From positions 1 to 5,577 of the forward strand of contig JALHPA010000248.1 of NCBI GenBank assembly GCA_022842745.1: a DNA stretch of 5,577 bases, given 5' to 3'. This DNA is from Pirellulales bacterium (GTDB lineage: Bacteria > Planctomycetota > Planctomycetia > Pirellulales > JALHPA01). Of this stretch, positions 4,237-5,577 are shown in pieces; position 1 is the first letter of the stretch; the number at the start of each line of letters is the position of its first letter. The notes under the pieces are model-generated. The model saw only the letters and a list, made by a program, of their open reading frames with translations. It was not told the DNA's origin and made no database searches. The position numbers and the translations under genes were made by a program.

Positions 4237-5577
4237 ATGAGAAGCGTCACGAGGTGGTTGGTGATGGGGGTGGCGTTGGTTGGCCTGTTGCTGGCTGTGA
4301 GTTATGTAGCCAGTTCGCGTGGGCAGGACTCCTTGGACCGGTCGGTTCCCGTGGGCGATCCGATTCCGGCGGCAAGCGATCCTGTGCCGGATGAAGCGCT
4401 CGAGGTCGAGACGCGCGGGCCGGTCCACGAAGCCTTTGCGTCGCCGTCCGAAGGGGAACGGGTGAGGGAATTACAAGTTGAAAAGCGCCCGCCCCCCGCG
4501 ATTGAGGAGCTCCCTCCAGACGCGAAGCCGGAAGGGGACAACGTGGTTTGGATCCCCGGTTATTATGCCTGGGACGACGAACGGCAGGATTACATCTGGA
4601 TCAGCGGCATGTGGCGGGACTCCCCGCCGGGCAAGGTCTGGGTGGCGGGATATTGGGGGCAGGTCGACAATGGCTGGAGTTGGACGCCTGGGTTCTGGAC
4701 ATCCGCGGAGCAGACGGAAGTGGAATATCTGCCGGAGCCGCCGGAGTCGCTGGAGGTTGGACCGACGATAACGCAGCCTTCGGCGAATCACTTCTGGGCG
4801 CCGGGGTGCTGGGTTTATCGCGAGACGCGGTACATGTGGCGGCCCGGTTATTGGGCGATTTCGCAGCCGAACTGGGTGTGGACGCCGCCGCGGTACAACT
4901 GGTGCCCCACCGGGTGGATCTTTGTGCCGGGTTTCTGGGACTACCCGCCGATCGATCGGGGTTGCTTGTTTACCCCGGTCTACTTCCGGCAGGTCGCGTT
5001 CCAAAGGCCGTTCTTTTACCAGCCCCGGTTCATCGTCAACATCAATATTCTCCAAACGCATCTTTTCTGCCGGCCGCGGTACGGTCACTACTACTTTGGC
5101 GACTATTACGCCGACCGGTATAGCCGGTTTGGCATTCAACCTTGGTTCAACTTCGCCACCGGAAGCCGGATCGCCTACGATCCGTTGATCGCCTACAACC
5201 GCTGGAACTATAGCCGCGGAAACGCGAACTGGCTGGTGGACGTGCGCCAGCGGTACGACTATTTCGCTCGCACGCCGGGGGTCCGGCCGCCGCGCACCTA
5301 TCTGGAACAGACGCAGATTGTATCCGCCGGGCGGGGGGCGAACGTGGCGCAGATTCAGAACTCGATCATTGCCGCGCCGCTGTCGCAGGTGATCAATAAC
5401 ACCACGATCAACAACACGGTGGTCAATAACAACAACACCGTGATCAACAACACCGAGATCCGTAATCGCGAACGGCGCGGGACCGTGGTCGATCTGGGAG
5501 GCCAGGTGGGGAGCGTGGCCTTCAACCCGCGAAAATTTCAAACGGTAGGAGCGGATCTTCGCCAGCAGTACGTCCGC
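4237..5577 (+). CDS. Secreted WXXGXW-repeat protein with Asn-rich VINNT repeats, 3' end outside window
   Basis: The frame has no stop from 4237 to the window end (447 codons), so the gene is cut off by the window. Residues 1-27 form a signal peptide: basic MRSVTRW, hydrophobic LVMGVALVGLLLAV, then YVASS with likely cleavage nearby; there is no lipobox cysteine. An acidic, proline-rich stretch (about 30-100) leads into about seven aromatic repeats at 105-234: WIPGYY, WISGMW, WVAGYW, WTPGFW, WAPGCW, WRPGYW and FVPGFW. These match the WXXGXW repeat (Pfam PF12779 type), which recurs in exported planctomycete proteins. Residues 235-350 are rich in Tyr, Phe, Arg and Asn (RPFFYQPRFIVNIN, YGHYYFGDYYADRY). 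Residues 385-406 are a VINNT repeat block. The function is unknown; a surface, cell-wall or matrix role is a guess from export and composition. It follows the rRNA methyltransferase by 343 bp and is probably transcribed on its own. Confidence 0.88.
   Translation, partial: MRSVTRWLVMGVALVGLLLAVSYVASSRGQDSLDRSVPVGDPIPAASDPVPDEALEVETRGPVHEAFASPSEGERVRELQVEKRPPPAIEELPPDAKPEGDNVVWIPGYYAWDDERQDYIWISGMWRDSPPGKVWVAGYWGQVDNGWSWTPGFWTSAEQTEVEYLPEPPESLEVGPTITQPSANHFWAPGCWVYRETRYMWRPGYWAISQPNWVWTPPRYNWCPTGWIFVPGFWDYPPIDRGCLFTPVYFRQVAFQRPFFYQPRFIVNINILQTHLFCRPRYGHYYFGDYYADRYSRFGIQPWFNFATGSRIAYDPLIAYNRWNYSRGNANWLVDVRQRYDYFARTPGVRPPRTYLEQTQIVSAGRGANVAQIQNSIIAAPLSQVINNTTINNTVVNNNNTVINNTEIRNRERRGTVVDLGGQVGSVAFNPRKFQTVGADLRQQYVR
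4549..4938 (+). repeat. Region encoding about seven W-x-x-G-x-W type repeats
   Basis: Residues 105-234 of the secreted protein carry repeated W/F-x-P/A/S-G-aromatic/M/C-W units spaced about 13 to 28 residues apart, often preceded by a second aromatic two residues earlier (YIWISG, WSWTPG, YMWRPG). The DNA copies have diverged strongly, so this is an old protein-level repeat and not a recent DNA duplication. An eighth, degenerate unit (WVWTPPRYNW) lies at 213-222. Confidence 0.75.
5389..5454 (+). repeat. Region encoding VINNT-type tandem repeats
   Basis: Residues 385-406 read VINNT, TINNT, VVNNNNT, VINNT. Each unit is a pair of beta-branched residues, then asparagines, then threonine. The codons vary between units (AAT/AAC, ACC/ACG, ATC/GTC), which indicates selection at protein level. 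The third unit has two extra asparagines from an AAC run, a likely slippage product. Confidence 0.7.

Noticed and set aside
3516..4250. 244-codon antisense open frame across the methyltransferase end and the spacer
   Set aside because: It overlaps the conserved catalytic half of the methyltransferase and shows no recognisable family or ribosome site.
4548..5123. 191-codon plus-strand frame inside the secreted protein gene
   Set aside because: It is out of frame with the WXXGXW repeats and has no start signal; it is a shadow.
4471..5541. 356-codon antisense open frame
   Set aside because: It lies opposite the secreted repeat protein, which has a signal peptide, a Shine-Dalgarno and family repeats. 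The antisense product is rich in Arg, Pro, Val and His, as expected for the reverse complement of GC-rich coding DNA.

Overview
The window looks like ordinary chromosomal DNA from a GC-rich bacterium, most likely a planctomycete (Pirellulales-like). That placement is an inference. It rests on the GC-rich coding style, a secreted WXXGXW-repeat protein of a type common in planctomycetes, a eukaryote-type myo-inositol oxygenase in a bacterial setting, and monocistronic-looking genes with poor Shine-Dalgarno sequences. No mobile element, CRISPR array, rRNA, tRNA or defence locus was seen.

Layout, left to right. (1) Bases 1-915, plus strand: the C-terminal three quarters of a citrate synthase, entering from outside the window with all catalytic residues present. 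(2) Bases 916-1013: a short spacer with a perfect 8-bp hairpin abutting a 12-bp palindrome. (3) Bases 1014-1592, plus strand: a very short MscS-family channel that stops after the beta domain. (4) Bases 1627-2526, minus strand: a full-length myo-inositol oxygenase with all six di-iron ligands, convergent with the channel gene. (5) Bases 2527-2729: a divergent intergenic region with a strong 12-bp imperfect hairpin in the leader of the next gene. (6) Bases 2730-3893, plus strand: an RlmM-like 23S rRNA ribose methyltransferase with an intact K-D-K-E tetrad. (7) Bases 3894-4236: a 343-bp region with no convincing gene, holding a short 8-bp tandem repeat. (8) From base 4237 to the window end, plus strand: a secreted protein with about seven W-x-x-G-x-W type repeats followed by a V-I-N-N-T repeat block. 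It has a good ribosome binding site and a signal peptide, but its 3' end lies beyond the window.

The genes do not form an obvious pathway. Citrate synthase is central carbon metabolism, the oxygenase converts inositol to glucuronate, the channel and the secreted protein belong to the envelope, and the methyltransferase modifies the ribosome. Mixed strands, non-overlapping ends and gaps of 34 to 343 bp argue against a single operon. The points most worth following up are the bacterial inositol oxygenase, the secreted repeat protein, the cage-less MscS channel and the two structured spacers. I found no convincing evidence of a new multi-gene system.
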